Assembly: GCA_938743325.2 (NCBI GenBank)
Contig: OW568871.1
Coordinates: 248,001 to 312,000, forward strand
Direction of reading: 5' to 3'
DNA length: 64,000 nucleotides
Source: Pycnococcus provasolii
Taxonomy: Eukaryota > Chlorophyta > Pseudoscourfieldiophyceae > Pseudoscourfieldiales > Pycnococcaceae
Shown: positions 10,197 to 19,188 of the stretch, one piece after another
Position numbering within the stretch: the first letter of the stretch is position 1
Layout of the letters: each line of letters starts with the position of its first letter
The notes under the pieces: model-generated
What the model saw: only the letters and a program-made list of their open reading frames with translations
Databases searched by the model: none
Told to the model about the DNA's origin: nothing
Position numbers and translations under genes: made by a program

Positions 10197-10964
10197 ATGT
10201 CGTGCGCCGATGGCGACCCGCCGCGCGCCATCACGAACCCGCACCGACTCGGCATATGCGCACCCGTCGCGCCGTGCAGCTGCTGCCGCGAGGAACCCAC
10301 GCAACACCACCAACTCAGTATTGCGCACACGTCCGCGCTCACGGGAGAGTGCTTGCGCAAGGCGCAGCAAGTCACGTGCTTACCTTGCGACGGGCGGAAC
10401 GCAACTTCGCCGAACGGTTTAATGCCTTGCGCGACCTTCTGCGACGCCTTCTACGACGCGTGCTCGAGCCAGAGGTTTGCGGTGGAGGATGAAAGACGAC
10501 CAGGTGTTGGAGCGCTACGCGCGTGTTCACGTGAAGACGAGAGTGGCGCGTGCGCACCGCTCGACGAACTGCTCGCGGATGGTCCGAGCCTGTGTGCGCG
10601 CTTAGGACTGCGTGCCGCGCACGACGCGAGCGACTGCTTCGACGGAAAGGCGCGGAGGGCGCTTACCGCATGCGCCGTTGCTGGAACCATCGACGAGCGC
10701 GCAAAGATAATAAATCACGCCGCACGCAATAATGTGGGCGCCGTTGGGCTTGCCGCGCGCCTCTTCCCGCACCTCAAGGGTCCCGCTGCGCCGCCGAGTG
10801 AGACGCTAGAAAGGGTCGTCGTCATTTACCTGATGTTCTGCACACTTGTATTGGTCGGCATGCTGTTCGTGCCGTGGTCTATGTTCAGACGAGACGGCGG
10901 CGACCGTGGTGCGAGAATGGCATACAGAAGACGAGGTGCCACGTACGCCAAGAAGGATGCGTGA
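10197..10964 (+). CDS. Folate-receptor-like Cys-rich type I membrane protein
   Basis: This 255-residue protein starts at the first ATG after an in-frame TAG. The first 130 residues are Cys-rich (CAPVAPCSCC, GECLRKAQQVTCLPCDG, LMPCATFCDAFYDACSS), a spacing like folate receptor or Frizzled-type Cys-rich domains. One hydrophobic helix (VVVIYLMFCTLVLVGMLFV) lies near residues 205-228, followed by a basic tail. This suggests a surface or endomembrane ligand-binding protein with its Cys domain in the lumen. Oddly, no signal peptide precedes the Cys domain, so an upstream exon may be missing or the start misplaced. Its 3' end lies 21 bases from the convergent neighbour. Confidence is good for the gene and moderate for the fold. 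Confidence 0.7.
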   Translation: MSCADGDPPRAITNPHRLGICAPVAPCSCCREEPTQHHQLSIAHTSALTGECLRKAQQVTCLPCDGRNATSPNGLMPCATFCDAFYDACSSQRFAVEDERRPGVGALRACSREDESGACAPLDELLADGPSLCARLGLRAAHDASDCFDGKARRALTACAVAGTIDERAKIINHAARNNVGAVGLAARLFPHLKGPAAPPSETLERVVVIYLMFCTLVLVGMLFVPWSMFRRDGGDRGARMAYRRRGATYAKKDA

Positions 10965-10985
10965 AATAAATGTATGTATACACGT

Positions 10986-11831
10986 TTACAATTCTGAGGC
11001 TGGTGCTGCACACGGCTCCCACCGCGGCGCGAGGCGCCGCCTCCTGCGAAAGAGCTGCGCATCCTCGGCACTCGCGGCGCTCGGGAGGAGCCCGTGGAAG
11101 CCGTCGCCGGCGACGTCCTTGTCCTCGATGCGCACCGAGCACGGCCCAGGCGCACCCACCTTAGCCAGCCTTGCCTTTGCAAGCTCAACGGCGCTCGTGA
11201 CGAGCTGTTCCACCGTTGAGCTTCGCTGCACAGCTACCCGAACGATGCCGCCAGTTCCTCGTCCAAAGTCGAGCTCGAGCGTCCACGGCTGAGGAATGCG
11301 CACCCTCCTCTCACCACCGCTTCGTCCTAGCGGCAACTGGACCTCCGCACCAGCCGGCATGCTAGCACCTACAGGCGACCAGTCGTACCCGATGTCGTCG
11401 TTTGCACCAGCCACCACAGAGAACGGCACCCACGACGGCAGCGTCGGTGGTTCTGCACCCTCGGCGTACGCCGTGAGCGCGTACCGTCCTTCGCGCAGGC
11501 CACGCACGTTGAGCGGTTCTGCGGCGCATCCGCTCGCAACTACCCCTTGCAGTGGCCATGTAGGCGCTTTCGTTCTCAAAGCGGTGCTTTCCGAGACTAT
11601 TGCGACGCACGTTTTCGCCGACTGCAAGTTTGTGCGTGCGACGAGCGACGTGCCAAGTTTGACTTGCACTCCTGGCGCGGGCGCGACGAGCTCGAGGTCG
11701 TGGCCGTGGCCGTGCTCAGCAAGACTTCCAGCCGTGGCCTGACCGTACCGTATTGTTATTGACAGCAAGCATACTAATCTGAATACTAAGCATATGCACT
11801 TCGCATGACATGGATGTGCGTCAAGGGCCAT
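10986..11831 (-). CDS. Secreted protein of unknown function
   Basis: Frame of 281 residues from an ATG that gives a hydrophobic segment near residues 10-26 (CICLVFRLVCLLSITI), a plausible signal peptide; another ATG at 11852 adds seven residues. The mature part has beta-rich stretches (HDLELVAPAPGVQVKLG, VPFSVVAGANDDIGYDWSP, WTLELDFGRGTGGIVRVAVQ) and ends with an Arg-rich tail. I recognise no family. Codon use is strongly G/C-ending, like the neighbours, which supports coding. It converges on the folate-receptor-like gene. Confidence 0.6.
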   Translation of the reverse strand: MALDAHPCHAKCICLVFRLVCLLSITIRYGQATAGSLAEHGHGHDLELVAPAPGVQVKLGTSLVARTNLQSAKTCVAIVSESTALRTKAPTWPLQGVVASGCAAEPLNVRGLREGRYALTAYAEGAEPPTLPSWVPFSVVAGANDDIGYDWSPVGASMPAGAEVQLPLGRSGGERRVRIPQPWTLELDFGRGTGGIVRVAVQRSSTVEQLVTSAVELAKARLAKVGAPGPCSVRIEDKDVAGDGFHGLLPSAASAEDAQLFRRRRRLAPRWEPCAAPASEL

Positions 11832-12917
11832 CGTCGCGAAGGCCAACATCATCGCGGGTTGGACAGTTGGACGGCCGGACGGGAAGAGGAAGATGCTTTG
11901 ACCCGTGTTGTGTTGCCGATGAAGAGGAAGAGGAAGATGAGTTTGACCACCTACTCTAGTGGCTCTAGAGCACGTCTTGCTTGGGATGAGCTCATGCACA
12001 GTTTTATCGTCGTGTTTTACCAAAGAAAACAACGAACGTGGGAGAGAGAGAGTCCAGTGCGAGAGTCTTTTCCTCGACTTGCTTGTATGTGCCTAGTTGG
12101 TATATTTGCTTTCGGCAACCCAGGCAGGCACTGGCCAGGCGCAAGCAAGCAAGCTGCTACCAACTACCTTTATTCATAGTGGTAGCACCACTGCCAAGTG
12201 CCAACACACGATACGATGATAGACTAACCTTACTTTCACCTTGCTCTGAGCCAGCTCTGCTCTGATCTGCTCGGCCAACGTGCTCGGCCAACATAGACTA
12301 GGATAGGTGGCCAACGTGCTCGGCCAACGTGCTCGGCCAATGTGCTCGGCCAACGTGCTCTGAGCACCTGCTCTGAGCTCGGGCAACGTGCAAGGTGAGC
12401 TCGGGCAAATTGCCAAAATGAGCCAAGGTGCATGGTGCAAGGTGCAAGGTGCACTGGTGCATGGTGGTGAGCTCGTCGAAGAAGGCGAAGGCGACGATGA
12501 GGTGCAAGGTGGCCGACAACAAAAAGAAGGAGAAGGAGAGAAGAAGGTGCGCATGTTCCCAAAACAATCAGTCAGAAGAAAAAGAGCGAGCGAATCCTGA
12601 GCGAATCTCAATCCCAAACGAAATAAATGTGGAACGAAATGTTCAACGTGATCAATAGACTAATAATGTTGTTTGTTGAACCAGGTTGGTGAACGTGGTT
12701 AGTGAAGCAGGTTGGTGAAGCAGGCTGGTGAAGCAGGTTGGTGACAATCCTCGAAATGTGGAACGAACGTGATGGGATGGGATCAAGTGCATGGAACAAC
12801 CCAACCTGATTTCTGGGTCCCCTCGAAAATATTTTTTTAACACAACATTCATTTTCATTTTTTTTCATTTTTTTTCTGAATTGGTTTCATTTTTCATTTT
12901 TCTTTTTTTCAGGAGGG
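11832..12917. other. Intergenic, repeat-rich
   Basis: Over 1 kb without a supported gene. It contains degenerate tandem motifs built on GCTCGGCCAACGTG (about 12265-12362), GTGCAAGGTGCA (12420-12460) and AAGCAGGTTGGTG (12680-12745). The last 60 bases are T-rich and end in TTTCTTTTTTTCAG five bases before the next ATG, which resembles a 3' splice site, so a leader intron for the following gene is possible. Confidence 0.6.
12265..12362. repeat. Degenerate tandem repeat
   Basis: Repeated TGCTCGGCCAACG units, about 13-14 bases each, with small variants and one interruption near 12293-12310. Function unknown. Confidence 0.7.
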
Positions 12918-15683
12918 ATGATGCCTCAACACGTGTTGGTTAGCGGCAACGTGTTGGTGACGACGCTCGTGTGGTGTGCCTCCCTGACGCTCGTGGTGCT
13001 CCCACTTGCGTCACACGCACAAGCTGCAGACTTCGAAACACCGACGTACCGCGCGACGCTCTACTACACTTCTGCGGAAGACAAACAATGTACGGGCACA
13101 CCCGCACGCGTACTGCTCAAAGACGCCGCATCGGAGAAAAATATGGCGGCCGTCTACATGAACAAGACCAGCAACTACACGCCTCAGGCTAAGTGCTTCG
13201 ACTGGGGCGGATATACTACTGGCGTGGGCTTAGACAGCAACGCGACAAATGGAAATACGTGCATGAATTACGTCTTCAAAGACGAAACGTGCAGCGAAGT
13301 CATGCAAAAGTCGCCAGATACTAACTGTCAGCAGATAGAAGAAGAAGGATCAATTTACAAGTACAAGAAGGGCTTATGCTTCAAGTCCAAGCCGACGGCT
13401 GAGGACTTGGGTGTGAGCAGTGACGCGTTCTTCGACCTCTCGGTTGACATCACCAGCATAGACACGAACAAGCTCAAGGAAGCGCCGTACGTCGTCTCGG
13501 AGAAGTTTCGGGACGCCGAGTGCAAGACGCCTTACGAGCAAACGGTATTTTCGTACCGAGGCTACTTCACACTAATTTTGGAACGGTATTTTGGCGTGAA
13601 GGACGCGGACGCATACTTAGACAGCAAGTGCCAGCCGTCCACCTCCTTTGGGACGTGGCACAAAACCGCGTTGTATCCCTCCGAATCCGAAGAAGGAGTG
13701 CAGAGAGGCTGCGCGACGTACTACTTCACGGACAACAAGTGCGACGAGGTGTTCGCCGTCGGCGAGGTTTTGGGCGGAGGTTCCGCCCAAACAGATAAAG
13801 GCTGCGAGTACAAGTCTGAGAATGGAGAGACGTGGTACGAGAAATCCCACTGCGCACTCTCCAAGCCCAGCCCTATGCTGGGCGTCCAGATGAACGACTT
13901 GTCGCTCACGGATAATGTCAAGCTTGAAGACATGAAATCGGCGGTGTGGATGGCGTCCAGCAATTACGGCAGCGACTCGACGTGCAGCAGCCAACCCACG
14001 TCTGTTTCCGCATACACGGCGGACAACTTTTATAAGTTTAGATTGAATATGCAAGCGCCTGCGGATGGAAAGCTTTGCGTGCCATATCCCACGGGCGGGT
14101 ACGGCGGATTAATCGTTGCCCCGGAAAAAGTGGGCAGCACATGTTTGAGCGCGGTGTTCTCGGATGCGGAATGCACCAAAACCATGTATGTCCAAGGTTT
14201 GACGTGTTCGCTTAACGACGAGGGCGTGTACGAAAAGCAGACGTGCTACGTGGAAGAGCCGACGGCGGATGAACTGGGGCCCACCTACACGAAGCAGATT
14301 GACCCTAGCATAAAGCTCGAGCAGGTGCCTTACATCATGCAGAGGAAGTTCAGCGATCAAACGTGCACAAAGCCCATCAATCACACGGATAACAGCTTAA
14401 GATCGGGCGAACAATTTGCTCAGTTGGCAACAGTTGATAACAGCAATGGCGGCACTTCTCCTACCGGACTCTTTTGCATTCCGGTGAACGATCCGACGGC
14501 CACTTTTGGCGATAAAATGATCCTCTCGCGAGAAATTGGATTTGATCCATCTACGAATCAGTGCATCATGAAACAATACACGGCGCCGGGATGCAAAGAC
14601 GACGCTGTCGCCGCCCAAACCATCTTTACCGGCGAATCGTGTGATGCTGACGACACAGCAGCGACATACTCGGCGTATACGTGCCTTCGATCGAAACCAG
14701 ACACACTCCCTGCGGGAGTGGCGGATTGGACGTCATTTCCCAAGAAGAGCACACTTAAGGCGCCTAAGTACATCGAGGATCTGAAATTTTCTTCCAGGGA
14801 CTGCTCTGACGTGCCGAAAAAGGAAAGCGCTTCATATACGCCATGGGTCGAGAAACAGATGGAGGTGAACCCTGGACTTCAGGGCAATAGCAAAGACAAA
14901 ATTCTCGTGGACAACTGCTTTACTTGGCCCGGATCCGCTTTGCAGTATGTCAGCATACTCCAAAGTCCAAATGGCAACGGTTGCCTTTTGTACTATTACA
15001 ACGACACCACATGCTCCGAGGATAAGTTTGTTTATGCGCGACCTGTCTTTACTGGTGAGTGCAGTACAAATGACCTCCCGGGTATTGGTGGATTCGAACG
15101 GGTCACTTGTATGGCCGAAGCTCCGGCCCAGTTCTTCGCCGAAGCAGTCGTGTCGCTGGAGGGCGTGACATCGCAGACATTCGACGAGTCGAAGTTCATT
15201 GCGGGTATTGCGGCCACCGCCATGCTCGACAAAGACCTCATTGAAGTGACCAGCGTCAAGGACGTGAGCTCACGTCGTCACTTGGCGGCTGCGGGCGTGG
15301 AGGTGACATTCATTATCAAGGCTGCGGACGAGGCGGACGCGAAGACGTTGGCGAATGACATCGTCAAGGATGAGAGCATGGCGAGCAAGCTTGTGGAAAA
15401 TCTCAAGAAAGAGGGTCTTGCTGTGACGTCGGCGGCGCTTGTGAAAGCTGAGGGCAAGAGCATGTCCGTGGTGGCGGCCACCACCACCACTACAACGATG
15501 GCAGCAACGACGACGACGACGACGACGGCGACGACGACGACCAAGGCGGTCGCGTCGAAGACTGCCACCACCACCGCGGCACCTGTTGGGGCATCTAAAC
15601 CCACAAGCGGCGCGCTATCGCACTCGCGAGTGGCCTACTATCCTGTAGTGATTGCGGCTGTTGTGTCAGCGATGCTTGCTTAA
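12918..15683 (+). CDS. Cys-rich repeat surface protein, probably GPI-anchored
   Basis: This 921-residue secreted protein opens with a signal peptide (VLVTTLVWCASLTLVVLPLA, cleaved near SHAQA). The body has about five related Cys-rich modules, each starting with an aromatic/basic strand and a Cys-x-x-x-Pro-like step (YTSAEDKQCTGTP, SEKFRDAECKTP, SSNYGSDSTCSSQP, QRKFSDQTCTKP, DLKFSSRDCSDVP). A domain near 740-850 has the sequence SSRRHLAAAGVEVTFIIKA, resembling juxtamembrane SEA-like domains. A Thr-rich tract then leads to a hydrophobic C-terminus (AYYPVVIAAVVSAMLA) with no tail, as in GPI-anchor signals. A role in the cell coat or adhesion is likely by inference; I know no named family. T-rich sequence ending in CAG just before the ATG hints at a leader intron. 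Confidence 0.85.
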   Translation: MMPQHVLVSGNVLVTTLVWCASLTLVVLPLASHAQAADFETPTYRATLYYTSAEDKQCTGTPARVLLKDAASEKNMAAVYMNKTSNYTPQAKCFDWGGYTTGVGLDSNATNGNTCMNYVFKDETCSEVMQKSPDTNCQQIEEEGSIYKYKKGLCFKSKPTAEDLGVSSDAFFDLSVDITSIDTNKLKEAPYVVSEKFRDAECKTPYEQTVFSYRGYFTLILERYFGVKDADAYLDSKCQPSTSFGTWHKTALYPSESEEGVQRGCATYYFTDNKCDEVFAVGEVLGGGSAQTDKGCEYKSENGETWYEKSHCALSKPSPMLGVQMNDLSLTDNVKLEDMKSAVWMASSNYGSDSTCSSQPTSVSAYTADNFYKFRLNMQAPADGKLCVPYPTGGYGGLIVAPEKVGSTCLSAVFSDAECTKTMYVQGLTCSLNDEGVYEKQTCYVEEPTADELGPTYTKQIDPSIKLEQVPYIMQRKFSDQTCTKPINHTDNSLRSGEQFAQLATVDNSNGGTSPTGLFCIPVNDPTATFGDKMILSREIGFDPSTNQCIMKQYTAPGCKDDAVAAQTIFTGESCDADDTAATYSAYTCLRSKPDTLPAGVADWTSFPKKSTLKAPKYIEDLKFSSRDCSDVPKKESASYTPWVEKQMEVNPGLQGNSKDKILVDNCFTWPGSALQYVSILQSPNGNGCLLYYYNDTTCSEDKFVYARPVFTGECSTNDLPGIGGFERVTCMAEAPAQFFAEAVVSLEGVTSQTFDESKFIAGIAATAMLDKDLIEVTSVKDVSSRRHLAAAGVEVTFIIKAADEADAKTLANDIVKDESMASKLVENLKKEGLAVTSAALVKAEGKSMSVVAATTTTTTMAATTTTTTTATTTTKAVASKTATTTAAPVGASKPTSGALSHSRVAYYPVVIAAVVSAMLA

Positions 15684-16195
15684 GGATTCTTGAGGGTTGG
15701 GGATATATGGCGTACACTTTTTTAGTGTGTGTTTTTTTTTTGAAATCAACTGTAACGTTCGGTTCAGCAACACCAAAAATGATGCTGTCTCGCTCGTCAG
15801 GGAAGGGGTTTCAGAATTCAGTTGGGGGTTTTGGCATATTTACCATTCCCCTTTTTTTTCCAGAACTAATTGAGTTACAAGGAGATACTTGCTCTCATTC
15901 ATAAGCAAAAAAGAGTAAGGTGTGTGTGGCCTCTATTTTCTTCAGCCCCTACTCTCGCGCTACAAGCAAAAAACAGTATGTAATCCTTGACCTAACTCGG
16001 TCCTAGATTGTTGCGCTTTCTTTGCCAGAAAAAGAGCTCGCAAAACCCACAAACACGTACCGTCGTCAAAAGCAAAATCAACGGCGAACCGAACGTGAGT
16101 TGACGCTCTGCATGATGATCTGCATCATCATGCATCATTTCATCGTCGTACAAGTTCTCCTCGTCCTCGTTCACCTTCTTCGCGACGCTCGCTGA
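15684..16195. other. Intergenic
   Basis: A TGTAA lies near 15750, suitable as a poly(A) signal for the upstream gene. Nothing else is supported; the minus frame at 15992-16174 is short and Asp/His-rich and reads like chance. Confidence 0.4.
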
Positions 16196-16402
16196 TTAAA
16201 TCGCAGCAGTTGGATCGGTGATCCCATCCGTGAGTTCCTTGAGCAAGTCGTGCGCATGTTCTGCCGTATGCGCTGAGCGCACGCAGCTCCCGATGTCCAC
16301 GTTGTCGTCATGTCGTAGCTGCTTCCATGCAATCTTGATTGTCGACAACTCCAGTACTTGATCAAGTCGCACGAGCGCTGCGCCACAACCGCACCCGCCA
16401 TT
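16196..16402 (-). CDS. Possible small gene or terminal exon, unknown
   Basis: A minus frame ending at TAA 16196 encodes an amphipathic-looking peptide (LVRLDQVLELSTIKIAWKQ then HDLLKELTDGITDPTAAI) with codon choice like real genes here. The frame has no ATG of its own; it opens just after a TAG at about 16415. A nearby ATG with a good context (16401) is in another frame. It may be a last exon of a spliced gene, or chance. I recognise no family. Confidence 0.25.
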   Translation of the reverse strand, partial: NGGCGCGAALVRLDQVLELSTIKIAWKQLRHDDNVDIGSCVRSAHTAEHAHDLLKELTDGITDPTAAI

Positions 16403-16752
16403 GTTTTTCGTCAACTAGACGGACGTTTGCGACGGGCGGCGCCGCGGCGGGCCGGCGGCGAATTGAAATCTTGCGATCCGGGAAAAACGGGGAGCAACAT
16501 AACAGGCACGAAAGGCAACGCCGCCATGGATGTAATTCTTACAGAGAGAGAGGCGTGCTCGAGCGGGATCCCAAAAGTCCTCCCCTTGTTTTTTCCTCCC
16601 CCCCACCCAAAAAAGCTCGAAACAATATCCTGTCCTACGACGGATCCCTTAAGAGAAAAACCAGCGGTGACATTGCGTGACAACCAATTGCGGCATCGTG
16701 GCATGACCCATCATCGGGTCACGCGCCGCCATAGATCGACCGCAAATCCTGC

Positions 16753-17856
16753 ATGGTGGACCACCGACGAAGAAGCCATTCTTCTGGCTATTCATCACGC
16801 ATGCCGCTTTCCGTCGTCGCTCTCATAATGCTCGCATTTATGTCGTGGACACTCTTGCTGTTTCGCGTGGCAAATCGTCAGCAAGGGTTGGGGCAGCAAC
16901 AACAACAGGAGCAGCGTTATCATCACGATCCCAGGGTCAACAACAGTCTGAAAAAACACCAAAGAGACATTCTCGCTGTGGTGGGGGTATTCACGTCGTT
17001 TTTGGAGCAGCCTCCAAAACGCGATTCGTTCACTAGGAGGGATGCGCTACGCTCGACGTGGTTTCCGCCGAACGAGGAGGCGATTGATGCAATGTTCAAC
17101 AAGCATGGAATCATCATGCGGTTCGTACTGGGACAGCAGGCTGAGCCAAGAAACGAACGAATCGAGAGGCGCATTGATATCGAGGAGGAGCGGACGGGAA
17201 GCTTCCTGCGACTCGCGCACGTAGAAGACTATCACGCGCTGCCACGCAAGACGCTCAAATTCTTCCACAAAGTCAGCTCGCTCTTTCCTGAAGCTCTGTA
17301 CGTAATCAAGGTCGATGACGACGTGTATGCGAACGTCGATCGCCTGCCGCAGGCGATTCGACAATGGGAGGAAGATCGTCATGATTACGTAAGTTGCATG
17401 AAGACAGGAAAGATCTTCACGGATCCTTGGCAGCGGTGGTATGAGCCACAGCATGCGCTTCTCGGTGCTGGTGCGTTCGCGAATCAGCCGCCGTCCACGC
17501 AGCAGCTGTACTTTCTTCATGCGTGGGGGAGTGCGTATGCTATATCTATGCGCGCTGCCAATGCGTTGTCGGCGCTTGCGGTACTCGACTTACCGATGCG
17601 TTTGCTGGCGAACGAGGACACAACCTTGGGCTTGTGGATGCTGGCGATGAACATGCGACATGGCGACGATCGACGGATGTGCGAAAAAACGTGCTCAGAA
17701 ACAAGCGTGATTGTCTACGATATGCCAACGTGTGCTGGCTTGTGCCATCCCGTGAGCGATGCGCTGCACACATTGCATGAATCTGCCGCATGCCATACAG
17801 CGAGTGGGCACGTGCTGCGACGCACACCGCCATACTTTGTACTACCAAAAGTGTAA
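16753..17856 (+). CDS. GT31 beta-1,3-galactosyltransferase-like protein
   Basis: Type II membrane protein of 367 residues. The signal anchor is at about 17-40 (MPLSVVALIMLAFMSWTLLL), followed by a Gln-rich stem. The catalytic region has family 31 marks: an RRDALRSTW block near 95, the metal-binding DxD in VIKVDDDVYANVDRL near 193-207, and EDTTLGLWM near 290. Conserved Cys residues lie at the end. Family 31 enzymes add beta-1,3-linked Gal or GlcNAc in the Golgi. In plants, members build arabinogalactan chains on Hyp-rich proteins, which would fit the large Pro-rich protein nearby, but that link is inference. The gene is intronless. Confidence 0.88.
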   Translation: MVDHRRRSHSSGYSSRMPLSVVALIMLAFMSWTLLLFRVANRQQGLGQQQQQEQRYHHDPRVNNSLKKHQRDILAVVGVFTSFLEQPPKRDSFTRRDALRSTWFPPNEEAIDAMFNKHGIIMRFVLGQQAEPRNERIERRIDIEEERTGSFLRLAHVEDYHALPRKTLKFFHKVSSLFPEALYVIKVDDDVYANVDRLPQAIRQWEEDRHDYVSCMKTGKIFTDPWQRWYEPQHALLGAGAFANQPPSTQQLYFLHAWGSAYAISMRAANALSALAVLDLPMRLLANEDTTLGLWMLAMNMRHGDDRRMCEKTCSETSVIVYDMPTCAGLCHPVSDALHTLHESAACHTASGHVLRRTPPYFVLPKV

Positions 17857-18041
17857 TGGAATTGAACTTCTTTGCTCGTTGTTACAACAATCTGTTTTTC
17901 TCATCATTAGTTTTCAACTAACTTTTGTCGTCATCACGTCAACATAAAATGCGTATCACGCCTGGCAACACAACTTTATTCATTTCAAGAGCGGAGATAC
18001 TCAATGAGGATGGATTCAAAAATGTTTAGTGTTGTTGTTGT

Positions 18042-18804
18042 TTAGCATTGCGAGTCGCCGGATTCACCTTTGCTGTTGGACTTGATGAAGCCAGGTTTGG
18101 TAATCTTCAAGGAGAAGGTTGGGTCCGTCATTTCCTCTGCCCCGGTCACAGCATTGATGATTGAAATGATAAGAGCAAACCACACGTAGATGATGCTGAG
18201 AAAACCGGTGATGATCCCAAGGTTACCAGCATAACCAAATGTTGCAAACAGAGATCCAAAAAGATAAAAGAACGCCATGCGTGCCCATGATCCCTGTTTT
18301 ATTTAGTGTGTTAGGCTACGTCAGTGATTGGTTTCTTTTTAATTTTTGGTGGTTAGAGGTAGACTTACGGCAATGAAGTTCATCTTGAAGTTCGCAAAAT
18401 GGCAGAGCACCATGATGATGCCAAACATGAGTGGACTCCACACATCAAGGAACACATCTGGACGCAGCGTGAACACCTGTTTTATTTAGTGTGTTGGGTT
18501 GTTGTTAGTGATTGTTGTTGATCTGCCATGGATGGTTAAAAAATTGACTTACGTTTCGCCAGCGCGGCTGTCCCAAAGTGAATCCTCCAGCGAACGGACC
18601 GTTGACATCAGCGACGGGATTGTCACTGTTAGCCCACACAAGCGATGGACCCACACAGTCTTGGACTCGATCATCACAGAAGTCGACAAGAACGTTGTCG
18701 AGATGGACGAAGCCAATGACCATGACCAGTAACCCCACAAAGAGCGAGTAGGCACGGATAAAGCCCGCGAAGCAGTTGGTACCACAGTTGATTGTAGACG
18801 CCAT
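18042..18804 (-). CDS. Tetraspan membrane protein, three exons
   Basis: Exons 18553-18804, 18369-18476 and 18042-18293 join in phase 0 to give 203 residues. Both introns have GTAAGT donors and CAG acceptors. Four hydrophobic helices are visible: SLFVGLLVMVIGFV, SPLMFGIIMVLCHFA, MAFFYLFGSLFATFG and GIITGFLSIIYVWFALIIS. A Cys-bearing luminal loop lies between helices 1 and 2, and a short Lys/Ser-rich cytosolic tail ends in Cys. Size and layout resemble the COPI-associated (TVP18-like) membrane proteins of the Golgi, a guess from topology and the RAYSLFVGLLV start, not a proven match. The start context is preceded by a long homopolymer tract at 18888-18927. Confidence 0.85.
18294..18368 (-). other. 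Intron 2 of the tetraspan gene (introner-like)
   Basis: 75 nt, starts GTAAGTC and ends ACACACTAAATAAAACAG. It shares its end, its start and an internal CAATCACT with intron 1 of the same gene. Confidence 0.9.
18477..18552 (-). other. Intron 1 of the tetraspan gene (introner-like)
   Basis: 76 nt, starts GTAAGTC and ends ACACACTAAATAAAACAG. It is alignable along its length with intron 2, which is unusual for neighbouring introns and suggests a common source. Confidence 0.9.
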
Positions 18805-18887
18805 TGTTGGAGTGAGTAACGTGCGTAACGTGCGTGACGTGTATAAAAGTGGAGAATGACAGACGAAGCAGGCGGGAAACGGGAGTC

Positions 18888-18927
18888 GGGGGGGGGGGGG
18901 GGGAAGGGGGGGGGGGGGGGGGGGGGG
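18888..18927. repeat. Poly-G tract
   Basis: About 40 G residues broken only by AA at 18904-18905, 84 bases before the tetraspan start codon (a C run on its coding strand). Confidence 0.9.
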
Positions 18928-19188
18928 AGAACACCCGTACGATACGGTTGGTGAAATTTCATTCCTCAACCGGCTCAACGGATCTATTCCTAAGTACTAT
19001 TCCCCTGTTCCATTCCAACGGCTAGTTTCATATTTGGGAAAACGCATTCATTGGAAATTAACAACGGATTTAAATAGGGTTTGGGGGTGCCGGGTGCCCT
19101 TCTAACCCCTTTTATAGTCTATAAGAAGTAGCACTTGAATTTTATTTAAAAAAATTGAAGTTGTGTTGTTGTTGTTTCCAGAAAATAA

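Noticed and set aside
16358-16828. 156-codon plus frame upstream of the GT31 gene
   Set aside because: It overlaps the GT31 start in another frame and its translation is disordered with no motif.
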